Shown piece after piece: positions 7,341 to 15,674 of a DNA stretch of 33,201 nucleotides. Source of the DNA: BOKV01 sp041739225 (GTDB taxonomy: Bacteria; Pseudomonadota; Alphaproteobacteria; Rhizobiales; Rhizobiaceae). The position numbers and the translations under genes are program-made. The DNA lies in the NCBI GenBank assembly GCA_041739225.1, contig JBGSOG010000056.1, forward strand, positions 1 through 33,201, given 5' to 3'. The stretch's first letter is position 1; each line of letters opens with the position of its first letter. A model generated the notes under the pieces. The model was given only the letters and a program-made list of their open reading frames with translations. It made no database searches and was not told the origin of the DNA.

Positions 7341-9371
7341 ATGTCGGCAAAACCCGAGCCGCGCAATCTTCTTGGCGACGCGTCAAGCCCCTACCTTGTC
7401 CAGCATGCAAACAACCCGGTGCATTGGCGCCCTTGGGGACAGCAGGCACTTGAAGAAGCGCGGTCGAGCGGCAAGCCGATCTTGCTGTCAGTCGGTTATG
7501 CTGCCTGCCACTGGTGCCATGTCATGGCGCATGAAAGTTTCGAAGACGAATCGATTGCCGCGCTGATGAACACCATGTTCGTCAACATCAAGGTGGACCG
7601 CGAAGAACGCCCGGACATTGACCAGATTTACATGTCTGCATTGCATGCGATGGGTGAGCAGGGTGGTTGGCCGATGACCATGTTCCTTGATCCGGACGGC
7701 AATCCATTCTGGGGCGGTACCTATTTTCCACCGACACGCAAATACGGACGCCCGAGTTTTCCCGATGTCTTGAATGCGATCAACCATGCCTGGAACAACG
7801 ACCGCGACAGCCTGACCAGTGCGGCACTAACCTTGCGGGCACACTTGCAGGAACCGCAAGCCAATGATGGTGCGAAACTGCCCGACAGCGCTGAATTTGA
7901 TCGCGTTGCAGAAGCGCTGCTTGGCCTGCACGACCCAGTGAATGGAGGTATCAGGGGCAACCCTAAATTTCCCAATGCACCATTTACCGAACTTTGGCTT
8001 CGCGCGGCAAACGGCAAAGCCGACAACCCGTTTGGCACTGCATTTCTCAAGAGCATCCGCACCATGAGCCTTGGCGGCATTTACGACCATCTGCGCGGTG
8101 GCCTGTCGCGCTACAGCGTCGATGGCCGCTGGCTGGTCCCGCACTTTGAAAAGATGCTCTATGACAACGCCCATTATCTGCGGGCCCTCAAATGGGCTTG
8201 GCAGTTGCAGCCCGATCCGTTGTTTCGCCAGCGAATCGACGAGACCATAGACTGGGCATCAGATGAAATGATGCTCGCCGATGGCGCTTTTTCATCCAGC
8301 ATTGACGCCGACAGCGAAGGCGAAGAAGGACGCTTCTACGTCTGGTCACAGACGGAGATCGAAGCAATACTCGGTCCCGATGCACAATTGTTCAACCGCC
8401 TTTACGATGTCTCGGCCGGGGGCAATTTCGAAGGGCACAACATTCTCAACCGGTTGAAGGATTTGCCAGTCAATCCACAAACCGAAACAATCCTCGCCGC
8501 AGCCAGGGCAAAACTGCTGGACGCAAGGGCACACCGGGCAAGGCCCGGCCTCGACGACAAAATCCTCACCGACTGGAACGGATATTTCATCCGTGCCCTG
8601 TCAGAATGCGCCTTCACATTTGACAATCCGGTATGGATGAAACTGGCCAAAACTGCGTTTCATTGCATCGCCGAATCGATGGATGAACGCGGACGCCTGC
8701 CTCATTCCAGACGCGGTAAAGCACAGATCCGCCCGGCAATCGCCACTGACTATGCAGCGATGATCAACGCAGCGCTTTCAATTTCCGAAGCCACCGGCCA
8801 AAACCGCTATTGCGAGCACGCTGCTGCCTGGATGCAGATCCTGGATCTGGAATATTCCGATGGGCATGGCGGCTATTTCCTGACATCAAACGAAGCAGAC
8901 GCCCTGATCACCCGGCCCGGCTGTCACCAGGATGAGGCAAATCCGTCCGCTGCCAGCCAGATACTCGAAGCACTTGTGCGCCTTGCCAGTGCCACCGGCG
9001 ACAATGCCTACCTGGAAAAGGCCTGGCGTTTGGCCTCAAACTTGCGCGCCTCGCTTGGCAATGCCCGCCAAGGGGCAGCAGGATACTGGAATGCAGTCCA
9101 CACGTTGCAGAACAACCGGCATGTCACCCTCAGCGCTGAAAATCGTGCCGGAGCCGAATCGTTCCTGGCAGTACTTAGACACACCGCCGACCCGGCGCTG
9201 ACATTTGCAATCGACACCACCAACCAAGGCCATGTGTTCATGGGTACGGTGCTGTCGGGGCCGAAAGACAAACCGACCGCCATTGTCTGTACCCATCAGG
9301 CCTGCTCACAGCCGGTGCAGGCCGCCACCGAACTGGCGCACCTGTTGCAGCGGGTCGTCAACCAACCCTGA
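7341..9371 (+). CDS. Thioredoxin domain-containing protein, DUF255 / YyaL / SPATA20 family
   Basis: Protein of 676 residues, full length for the family. The N-terminal thioredoxin-like domain (about residues 1-170) carries the signature LLSVGYAACHWCHVMAHESF near residue 55, a CxxC centre. The C-terminal two thirds resemble an (alpha/alpha)6 barrel like those of glycosidases and N-acylglucosamine epimerases. The exact biochemical role is not established in bacteria, so I give no gene symbol. No signal peptide is visible, so it is probably cytosolic. AAGGAAA precedes ATG 7341. It is a single-gene unit: divergent from mnmE, and its stop is 3 bp from the rho stop on the other strand. Confidence 0.93.
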   Translation: MSAKPEPRNLLGDASSPYLVQHANNPVHWRPWGQQALEEARSSGKPILLSVGYAACHWCHVMAHESFEDESIAALMNTMFVNIKVDREERPDIDQIYMSALHAMGEQGGWPMTMFLDPDGNPFWGGTYFPPTRKYGRPSFPDVLNAINHAWNNDRDSLTSAALTLRAHLQEPQANDGAKLPDSAEFDRVAEALLGLHDPVNGGIRGNPKFPNAPFTELWLRAANGKADNPFGTAFLKSIRTMSLGGIYDHLRGGLSRYSVDGRWLVPHFEKMLYDNAHYLRALKWAWQLQPDPLFRQRIDETIDWASDEMMLADGAFSSSIDADSEGEEGRFYVWSQTEIEAILGPDAQLFNRLYDVSAGGNFEGHNILNRLKDLPVNPQTETILAAARAKLLDARAHRARPGLDDKILTDWNGYFIRALSECAFTFDNPVWMKLAKTAFHCIAESMDERGRLPHSRRGKAQIRPAIATDYAAMINAALSISEATGQNRYCEHAAAWMQILDLEYSDGHGGYFLTSNEADALITRPGCHQDEANPSAASQILEALVRLASATGDNAYLEKAWRLASNLRASLGNARQGAAGYWNAVHTLQNNRHVTLSAENRAGAESFLAVLRHTADPALTFAIDTTNQGHVFMGTVLSGPKDKPTAIVCTHQACSQPVQAATELAHLLQRVVNQP

Positions 9372-9374
9372 ATC

Positions 9375-10640
9375 TCAGGTGTTCATGGTGTCAAAGAACT
9401 CGGCATTTGTCTTGGTTTGCTTCAACTTGTCGATCAGGAACTCGATGGCATCGGTTGTACCCATCGACGACAAAATGCGACGCAGCACATAGATCTTCTG
9501 AAGCTCTTTGCGCTCCACCAAAAGATCTTCCTTGCGAGTGCCGGATTTGAGGATGTCGATTGACGGGAATACCCGCTTGTCCGCCACTTTGCGGTCAAGC
9601 ACGATTTCCGAGTTACCGGTACCTTTGAATTCTTCAAAGATGACTTCATCCATTCGGCTGCCGGTATCAATCAGCGCTGTCGCAATGATTGTCAGCGACC
9701 CGCCTTCCTCGATGTTTCGCGCCGCTCCGAAAAACCGCTTTGGCCGCTGCAAGGCGTTGGCATCAACACCGCCGGTGAGAACCTTGCCAGAAGAAGGAAC
9801 AACCGTGTTGTAGGCACGTCCCAGGCGGGTGATCGAATCCAGCAGGATCACGACATCGCGACCGTGTTCCACCAACCGCTTGGCCTTTTCGATAACCATT
9901 TCGGCCACCTGCACGTGGCGAGCAGCCGGTTCGTCAAACGTTGAAGAGACGACTTCCCCTTTGACCGAGCGCTGCATGTCGGTCACTTCTTCCGGGCGCT
10001 CATCGATCAGCAAGACGATCAGATAGCTCTCCGGATGGTTTGCGGTGATCGAATGCGCGATGTTCTGCAGCAAAACCGTCTTGCCTGTACGTGGAGGCGC
10101 AACAATCAACCCGCGTTGCCCTTTGCCCAATGGCGCCACTAGGTCGATCACCCGGGCCGACAGGTCCTTGGTGGTCGGATTGTCGATTTCCATCTTGAAG
10201 CGCTCATTTGGATAGAGCGGCGTCAAATTGTCAAAATGCACCTTGTGCCGGATTTTTTCCGGATCTTCGAAATTGATGGTGTTGACCTTGAGCAGCGCAA
10301 AATAGCGCTCGCCTTCTTTGGGACCGCGAATAGGCCCTTCCACCGTATCACCGGTCTTGAGTGAAAACCGGCGAATTTGCGATGGCGAAATGTAAATATC
10401 GTCCGGACCTGGCAAATAATTGGCACTGGCCGACCGCATGAATGCAAATCCGTCCATCAGGATTTCAACAACCCCTTCACCGATGATTTCCACATCCTTC
10501 TCGGCAAGGCTTTTGAGAATGGCAAACATCAGCTCCTGCTTGCGCATTGTGCTGGCGTTTTCTACGTCCAGGCCCTCGGCAAAGCCGACCAGATCGGTCG
10601 GCGTCTTTACCTTGAGTTCCTGCAATTTCATCTGTTCCAT
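9375..10640 (-). CDS. rho: Transcription termination factor Rho
   Basis: Protein of 421 residues, the standard length. Rho is a hexameric RNA-dependent ATPase that ends transcription of untranslated RNA. The N-terminal helical part (about 1-48) and a cold-shock-like primary RNA-binding domain (about 50-125) precede the ATPase core with Walker A APPRTGKT (about 181-188), Walker B VILLDSIT and the secondary RNA-binding Q-loop in PSSGKVLTGGVD. There is no long insertion of the kind seen in actinobacterial Rho. ATG 10640 is used; a second in-frame ATG three codons in is possible. The gene is 174 bp downstream of hemJ and has its own likely promoter. Confidence 0.98.
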   Translation of the reverse strand: MEQMKLQELKVKTPTDLVGFAEGLDVENASTMRKQELMFAILKSLAEKDVEIIGEGVVEILMDGFAFMRSASANYLPGPDDIYISPSQIRRFSLKTGDTVEGPIRGPKEGERYFALLKVNTINFEDPEKIRHKVHFDNLTPLYPNERFKMEIDNPTTKDLSARVIDLVAPLGKGQRGLIVAPPRTGKTVLLQNIAHSITANHPESYLIVLLIDERPEEVTDMQRSVKGEVVSSTFDEPAARHVQVAEMVIEKAKRLVEHGRDVVILLDSITRLGRAYNTVVPSSGKVLTGGVDANALQRPKRFFGAARNIEEGGSLTIIATALIDTGSRMDEVIFEEFKGTGNSEIVLDRKVADKRVFPSIDILKSGTRKEDLLVERKELQKIYVLRRILSSMGTTDAIEFLIDKLKQTKTNAEFFDTMNT

Positions 10641-10755
10641 GAAGGAATTTCTTTCTGAGGGAGAATAACAAAGGGGGGATTGCTATGCCGCTTGAGGGCA
10701 ACAGTGGCGAAAACGCGTCACCGGCCGGATGCTGGGCATTCGGGAGAATGGAGAG

Positions 10756-10784
10756 AAAATAGACCTGATGGCTGATTCTCTCAA
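10756..10784 (-). promoter_or_regulatory. Candidate sigma-70-type promoter for rho
   Basis: Read on the minus strand, TTGAGA (10784-10779) and TATTTT (10761-10756) are separated by 17 bp. It lies in the 174-bp hemJ-rho gap and leaves a leader of roughly 110 bases before rho. Rho genes often have leaders used for autoregulation; I see no specific structure that proves this here. Confidence 0.4.
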
Positions 10785-10814
10785 GCGAATTTTTTGCTCA
10801 GGCCAATGCCGGGC

Positions 10815-11237
10815 TTAAAACGGCTTGGCAATGACCAGGATCACAATGAAAACCATCAGCAATGTTGGGAATTCATTGGCAAACCGGAAAAACCGCTGCG
10901 GTCGTTTGCGCTCATCATTGGCAAATTCCCTGACCCACACCGCGCAAACACCATGAAATGCCGACATGATTATGACCAGAAAGAGTTTTGCATAAAACCA
11001 GCCCTGCTGCCAGGCCGATATTTCCCACATCACCCAAAGTCCGAATATCCAGCTGGCAATCATCGCCGGCGTCATGATGGCCTTGAGCAAGCGCCGCTCC
11101 ATCACTTTGAACGTTTCCGACGGCTCGGAGCCGACCTCGCTCGCGCTGTGATAAACCATCAGCCGGGGAAGGTACAAAAGTCCCACCATCCACGAGATGA
11201 CAGACAGGATGTGCAGGATTTTCGCCGTTTCGTACAT
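10815..11237 (-). CDS. hemJ: Protoporphyrinogen IX oxidase HemJ
   Basis: Protein of 140 residues with four hydrophobic segments, matching the HemJ (UPF0093) family of membrane proteins that oxidise protoporphyrinogen IX to protoporphyrin IX in most bacteria lacking HemG or HemY. The N-terminal segment ILHILSVISWMVGLLYLPRL carries the conserved histidine (about residue 9), and the WFYAKL block carries the conserved lysine. It starts 8 bp after the hemE stop on the same strand, so the two haem genes are probably cotranscribed. Confidence 0.94.
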   Translation of the reverse strand: MYETAKILHILSVISWMVGLLYLPRLMVYHSASEVGSEPSETFKVMERRLLKAIMTPAMIASWIFGLWVMWEISAWQQGWFYAKLFLVIIMSAFHGVCAVWVREFANDERKRPQRFFRFANEFPTLLMVFIVILVIAKPF

Positions 11238-11245
11238 GCTGGCAA

Positions 11246-12274
11246 CTAACCCCTGATCCGCTTCATCATTTGTTCAACGTGCTCGATCGGTGCCTCGGGG
11301 GTGATGCCGTGTCCCAAATTGAAAACCAGTGGCCCCGACCCCAGTGCTTCCAGAATGGCGTCAATTCCAGCATCCAGCGCCGCGCCGCCGGCAACCAGCC
11401 GCATGGGATCCAGATTGCCTTGCACGGCACCTTTGGATTGCAGTTGCTTGGCAAATTTCAGCGGCACCGCCCAGTCAAGCCCCAATGCAGTTACGCCAGT
11501 TGCTTCCCGGTAATTTTCATAGAGCGTACCCGCCCCTTTCGGAAACCCGATGATCCTTGCATCGGGTATCTGCGCCCTGACCTGGTCAACAATCCGCTTT
11601 ACCGGCGCCACGCACCATTTTTCGAAGTCATCCTCACCGAGCACCCCTGACCAGGAATCAAAAATCTGCACGGCATCGGCACCTGCCCGCAATTGCGCGA
11701 TAAGATATTGCGCCGAAACATCGGCCAGCAAGTTGATCAATTTGGCAAACGCAACCGGGTGCCGGTATGAAAACAACCGCGCAGGTGCCTGGTCCGGCGT
11801 GCCGTGCCCGGCAATCATGTAGGTGGCAACTGTCCACGGCGCACCGCAAAAACCAAGAAGTGCAGTTTCTTGCGGCAAGGCAGCCCTGATGCCGGCCACA
11901 GCCTCCAGCACAGGTGCAAGATGCTCCAGTGCCTTTTCACCGCCAAGACCGTCAATCCCGGCCACATCGATTGGATCGAGCAAAGGCCCGCGCTTTTCCT
12001 CAAAAGTGACCCGCCTGCCGAGTGCATCCGGAATCACAAGAATGTCCGAAAACAGGATTGCTGAATCAAAGCCAAACCTTCGGATTGGTTGCAGCGTCAC
12101 TTCAATGGCATGTTTCGGACTGTAGCAAAGATCGAGAAAGCTCCCTGCCACCAATCTCGTGGCCTTGTATTCCGGCAAATAGCGGCCTGCCTGTCGCATG
12201 AGCCAAACCGGCGGGATCTTGAATGTCTCACCATCCAGAACCCTGATCAGCTTGCGTTTTCCTGAATTCTGCAC
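11246..12274 (-). CDS. hemE: Uroporphyrinogen decarboxylase
   Basis: Protein of 342 residues, typical for HemE, which removes four carboxyl groups from uroporphyrinogen III to give coproporphyrinogen III. The signature WLMRQAGRYLPEY is at about residues 24-36, FDSAILFSDILVIPDALG contains the catalytic aspartate region, and GFCGAPWTVATYMI and NLGHGITPEA are further family blocks. The start is GTG 12274, backed by a strong AGGGGGGA just upstream. In alphaproteobacteria hemE marks one edge of the replication origin, and the region upstream of it here is the only long non-coding gap in the window. Confidence 0.97.
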   Translation of the reverse strand: MQNSGKRKLIRVLDGETFKIPPVWLMRQAGRYLPEYKATRLVAGSFLDLCYSPKHAIEVTLQPIRRFGFDSAILFSDILVIPDALGRRVTFEEKRGPLLDPIDVAGIDGLGGEKALEHLAPVLEAVAGIRAALPQETALLGFCGAPWTVATYMIAGHGTPDQAPARLFSYRHPVAFAKLINLLADVSAQYLIAQLRAGADAVQIFDSWSGVLGEDDFEKWCVAPVKRIVDQVRAQIPDARIIGFPKGAGTLYENYREATGVTALGLDWAVPLKFAKQLQSKGAVQGNLDPMRLVAGGAALDAGIDAILEALGSGPLVFNLGHGITPEAPIEHVEQMMKRIRG

Positions 12275-12327
12275 AGGTCCCCCCTGATATCAAAAATGGC
12301 TGTAAGCCGATTTGGATTATTAGAGTC

Positions 12328-12336
12328 TGTGGATAG
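12328..12336 (-). promoter_or_regulatory. DnaA box candidate 1
   Basis: TGTGGATAG on the plus strand, that is CTATCCACA on the minus strand, one mismatch from TTATCCACA. It is immediately preceded by the CcrM-type methylation site GAGTC (12323-12327). Confidence 0.55.
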
Positions 12337-12639
12337 CGGCAATTGTGCCCCGCTGCCAAGCCATGTTTGCCAGATCGCTCAAACCATTTGACTGGCTTAA
12401 GCTCAAAACCGTTTTGTGAACTATGGGGAAAACTGTCAATTACCTGCAATTTCAATAGGTTGGAATTGAAACCCAGCCACAGCCTGTGAACCAAAAATTG
12501 GAAGTTTGCGCAAAACAGTATTTTACCGCTATTCACAGGCTAAGATTGACCCACTCTCGTCATTGTTGATTGTGTCGGGAAAACCGCCCAGCGGGGATGA
12601 TTTTCAGGATTGGCCATCACAGACCAAAACTGTCCCTGA

Positions 12640-12648
12640 TTGTCCACA
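12640..12648 (+). promoter_or_regulatory. DnaA box candidate 2
   Basis: TTGTCCACA, one mismatch from TTATCCACA, 15 bp upstream of the ppsR ATG. Its TTG is also an in-frame but unlikely start for ppsR. Confidence 0.5.
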
Positions 12649-12663
12649 GGCCGGGGAAAACCC

Positions 12664-13515
12664 ATGAACCAGGCAGATACCTATTTCCACTTGCACCTCA
12701 TCTCCGATGCAACCGGTGAAACATTGATCGCAGCCAGCCGTGCGGTGACTTCGCAATACAAGCGCACACAAGCCATTGAACACGTCTATCCGCTGGTCAG
12801 AAACCGCAAGCATCTGGAAAAAGTGATAGCGGCGATCGACCTCGAGCCGGGAATTGTCCTCTACACCATCGCGGACAGCGATCTTGGCGCACTGCTGGAA
12901 GAAAACTGCAAGCGCATGGGGACACCCTGCACCTCCCTTCTGGAGCCGGTGTTCCAGATCTTCCAATCCTATCTCGGCATCCCGGCAGCGCGAAAAGTCG
13001 GTGCCCAGCACGAGCTCAACGCGGAGTATTTCAGCCGCATTGATGCGCTCAATTTCACCATGATGCACGATGATGGCGCATTGCCGGAGAACATTGAGGA
13101 AGCCGATGTCGTGTTGATCGGCATCAGCCGCACCTCAAAAACTCCCACAAGCATTTATCTGGCCAATCGCGGCGTCAAAACAGCAAATATTCCGCTGGTT
13201 CCCGGAGTTGAACTGCCGCAAGCGGTCCACGCGGCAAAACATCCGCTGGTAGTTGCGCTGATCGCGACCACGGACCGGATATTCCAGGTACGCCAGAACC
13301 GCATTTTGGGCGACGGCATTACATCGCCGAGCCCTGTCTATATCGACCGGGCGGCAATAGCTGAAGAACTCGCCCACACCAGAAGGCTATGCCAAAAGCG
13401 CAACTGGCCGATGATTGATGTTTCCAGAAAATCGATCGAAGAAACCGCAGCGGCAATTTTAAGCCTGCGCGCCGAGCATGTTGCAAAGTACAATGCGGGG
13501 GAAACTGCACGATGA
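12664..13515 (+). CDS. ppsR: Pyruvate, water dikinase / PPDK regulatory protein (DUF299)
   Basis: Protein of 283 residues. The family are bifunctional serine/threonine kinase-phosphorylases that switch phosphoenolpyruvate synthase or pyruvate phosphate dikinase on and off. The start NQADTYFHLHLISDATGETL and the P-loop-like GISRTSKTPTS (about residues 156-166) are the family hallmarks. ATG 12664 is chosen over the upstream TTG because GGGGAAA precedes it and it fits the family N-terminus. Which dikinase it controls cannot be told, since neither is in the window. The stop overlaps the maf start in an ATGA arrangement. Confidence 0.92.
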   Translation: MNQADTYFHLHLISDATGETLIAASRAVTSQYKRTQAIEHVYPLVRNRKHLEKVIAAIDLEPGIVLYTIADSDLGALLEENCKRMGTPCTSLLEPVFQIFQSYLGIPAARKVGAQHELNAEYFSRIDALNFTMMHDDGALPENIEEADVVLIGISRTSKTPTSIYLANRGVKTANIPLVPGVELPQAVHAAKHPLVVALIATTDRIFQVRQNRILGDGITSPSPVYIDRAAIAEELAHTRRLCQKRNWPMIDVSRKSIEETAAAILSLRAEHVAKYNAGETAR

Positions 13516-14120
13516 TAATGCCGGGAGTGCGGTTGATCCTTGCATCTGCCAGCCCGTGGCGCGCGCAGATGTTGCAAAATGCCGGGATCAAGATCGAGGC
13601 AATGGCCGCCCGGATAGATGAACGCGCGATTGAGAACACCCTGCAGGGCAGCGGAACCACTCCGCAGGAAGTGGCACTGATCCTTTCGCGGGCAAAAGCA
13701 GAAGAAGTATCAGCGCGCTATCCCGCAGCCCATGTCATTGGCTCGGACCAGACACTGAGCCTGGATGACACGATCTTCCACAAACCGGCGAATTTGGACG
13801 AAGCGGTTCGCAGATTGTTGCTGCTGTCGGGGAAAACCCATTTGCTCAACAGCGGCGTTGCGCTGGCACACAACGGAGAAACCGTGTGGAGCCATGTCGA
13901 GGTTACACAGATCACCTTTCGCCAGCTTGATCCCGGTTTTGTCGGTCGTCACCTTGCTGAAGCGGGTAAAAACGCGCTTGGCAGTGTCGGTGCCTATCAG
14001 TTTGAAGGTTTGGGTGCCCAATTGGTGGAAAAATTCGAGGGCGACTATTTTTCAGTGATCGGCTTGCCGCTATTGCCGGTTCTGGATCAGTTGCGCCAAC
14101 GCAACCTCATTGATGGTTAG
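13512..14120 (+). CDS. maf: Maf-like nucleoside triphosphate pyrophosphatase
   Basis: Protein of 202 residues. Maf proteins hydrolyse non-standard or specific NTPs/dTTP/UTP to monophosphates and have been linked to division control. The signature LILASASPWRAQML (about residues 8-21) and the catalytic VIGSDQTLSLD block (about 76-86), followed by the invariant lysine in HKPANLDEA, are all present. The start ATG overlaps the ppsR stop by 4 bp; a second ATG at 13518 is an alternative. I cannot say which of the YhdE or YceF substrate classes it belongs to. Confidence 0.94.
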   Translation: MIMPGVRLILASASPWRAQMLQNAGIKIEAMAARIDERAIENTLQGSGTTPQEVALILSRAKAEEVSARYPAAHVIGSDQTLSLDDTIFHKPANLDEAVRRLLLLSGKTHLLNSGVALAHNGETVWSHVEVTQITFRQLDPGFVGRHLAEAGKNALGSVGAYQFEGLGAQLVEKFEGDYFSVIGLPLLPVLDQLRQRNLIDG

Positions 14121-14970
14121 GAATTTATCCGTGTTGAAGGCTTTTGTTGCAGGCTGGCCTGTAGCCCACTCCTTGTCGCCGGACTTGCATGGCTTCTGGC
14201 TGAAAAAATACAAAATTGTCGGCAGCTACGAGCGGGTCGGCGTCGAACCGATGGATTTTGCGCATTTCGTGGAAAGTTTTGCCGACAAAGGTTTTGTTGG
14301 CGGCAATGTCACGCTGCCACACAAGGAAGTTGCCTTTACGCTATGCGACAGCCTTGATGGTGAGGCCAATGCCATTGGTGCGGTCAACACGCTTTGGCGG
14401 GAAAACGGCAAAACCTGCGGAAGCTGTACCGATTCTTATGGTTTCAGTTCAAATCTTGACGATTACTCCGAAAATTGGCGGTTGGCCGGAACAGCGCTCG
14501 TGCTGGGCGCCGGAGGGGCTGCAAGGGCAGTCATTCACGCTTTGCTGATTGCCGGATTTGATCAAGTTCAAATTGCCAATCGCTCACTTGCCCGGGCGCA
14601 GGAACTGGCGCAACTGTATGGCAAAAAAGTATCGGCGCACCCGTTTGATCAGGCAGAAATTCTTGCCGAGGGAGCCCGGTTGATCGTCAACACCACTTCA
14701 CTGGGAATGGAAGGGACAGATGGCAAAACCATCAGCCTGAAAAATGCCCCTTCCAATGCCATTGTCACCGATATTGTTTATGCGCCGCTGGTTACGCCTT
14801 TTCTCGCACAGGCACAGGCCCGCGGGCTGACCATCATCGACGGCCTTGGAATGTTGTTGCATCAGGCAGTTCCAGGTTTTGAACGCTTGTTTGGCTTGAG
14901 GCCACAAGTCGATGCCGAACTGCGCAACCATTTGCTCGACGTCCTGGCCAAGAGGAATGCACAAAAATGA
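14113..14970 (+). CDS. aroE: Shikimate dehydrogenase (NADP+)
   Basis: Protein of 285 residues catalysing reduction of 3-dehydroshikimate in the aromatic amino acid pathway. The shikimate-binding motif AHSLSPDLH (about residues 17-25), the catalytic lysine block NVTLPHKE (about 64-71) and the nucleotide-binding GAGGAARAV (about 130-138) are clear. The start is uncertain: ATG 14113 overlaps maf by 8 bp but lacks a good ribosome site, while GTG 14131 has AGGAA seven bases upstream and begins six residues later. The stop overlaps the coaE start by 4 bp. Confidence 0.95.
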   Translation: MVRNLSVLKAFVAGWPVAHSLSPDLHGFWLKKYKIVGSYERVGVEPMDFAHFVESFADKGFVGGNVTLPHKEVAFTLCDSLDGEANAIGAVNTLWRENGKTCGSCTDSYGFSSNLDDYSENWRLAGTALVLGAGGAARAVIHALLIAGFDQVQIANRSLARAQELAQLYGKKVSAHPFDQAEILAEGARLIVNTTSLGMEGTDGKTISLKNAPSNAIVTDIVYAPLVTPFLAQAQARGLTIIDGLGMLLHQAVPGFERLFGLRPQVDAELRNHLLDVLAKRNAQK

Positions 14971-15584
14971 TCGTGCTGGGCCTGACCGGTTCCATCGGAA
15001 TGGGAAAATCAACCACCGCAGCGATGTTTCGCGATATCGGCGTCAAGGTCCATGATGCCGATGCTACCGTGCATGGGCTTTATGCCGGCGAGGCAGTTCC
15101 AGTGGTTGAAGCGCTTTTCCCCGGCACGGTGGTCGACGGGAAAGTTGACCGGGGCCTGCTTTCAGCCCGCGTCATCGGCAATCCGCAGGCCATGAAACAG
15201 CTGGAAACCGCAATTCACCCCATGGTGCATGCGCAGGAAAAGGCTTTTCTCGAAAATGCAAAGGCCGCGGGAGAAAAACTTGTCGTACTGGATATTCCAC
15301 TGCTGTTTGAAACCGGCGGTGAAAACCGTGTCGATGGTGTGGTGGTTGTTACAGCAGAGCCGGAAGTACAAGAGCGGCGCGTTCTTGCCCGTCCCGGCAT
15401 GAGCCTTGAAAAATTTGCGGCAATCAAGGCACGTCAAATGCCCGATGAGCAAAAGCGACAAAAGGCGGACTTTCTGGTTTTTACGGATTTTGGCCTGGAC
15501 AGCGCCAGAGCCCGTGTCGGCGAAATTGTTGCCGAAGTAATTTCAGGAAAATGGGAGCCGAAGCGCCGCCGTTTTCAACCATGA
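14967..15584 (+). CDS. coaE: Dephospho-CoA kinase
   Basis: Protein of 205 residues, standard for CoaE, which phosphorylates the ribose 3'-hydroxyl of dephospho-CoA in the last step of CoA synthesis. The P-loop GLTGSIGMGKST is at about residues 5-16, the VHDADATVH block binds the substrate, and LVVLDIPLLFETG is the Walker B-like segment. ATG overlaps the aroE stop (ATGA). The pantothenate kinase gene coaA lies 12 kb away in the same window, giving the first and last enzymes of the pathway. Confidence 0.96.
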   Translation: MIVLGLTGSIGMGKSTTAAMFRDIGVKVHDADATVHGLYAGEAVPVVEALFPGTVVDGKVDRGLLSARVIGNPQAMKQLETAIHPMVHAQEKAFLENAKAAGEKLVVLDIPLLFETGGENRVDGVVVVTAEPEVQERRVLARPGMSLEKFAAIKARQMPDEQKRQKADFLVFTDFGLDSARARVGEIVAEVISGKWEPKRRRFQP

Positions 15585-15674
15585 ATTTTTGACCAGCAGC
15601 AATTGCCGGTAGCTCAAACCGGCCAAATCAGGCCAGGATCAAGCATCCGGCAAAAAACTCCGAAATGAAGCCAA

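Larger units (their letters stand above)
12275..12663. other. oriC: Candidate chromosome replication origin (oriC)
   Basis: A 389-bp gap between divergent hemE and ppsR (DUF299), visibly richer in A and T than the flanking genes. Seen in it: two near-consensus DnaA boxes (8 of 9 matches to TTATCCACA) close to its two ends, a weaker one at 12529-12537 (7 of 9), a GANTC site (12323-12327) next to the first box, a 10-bp inverted repeat with arms 12481-12490 and 12532-12541, and a short inverted repeat 12450-12456 / 12465-12471. Known: the Caulobacter and Rickettsia origins lie next to hemE. The origin call is inferred from location plus these sites; I could not find a clear CtrA pair (TTAA-N7-TTAA). 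Confidence 0.72.

Noticed and set aside
6613..7566. 317-codon open frame on the plus strand
   Set aside because: Opposite mnmE and overlapping the DUF255 start; the composition is that of a shadow frame.
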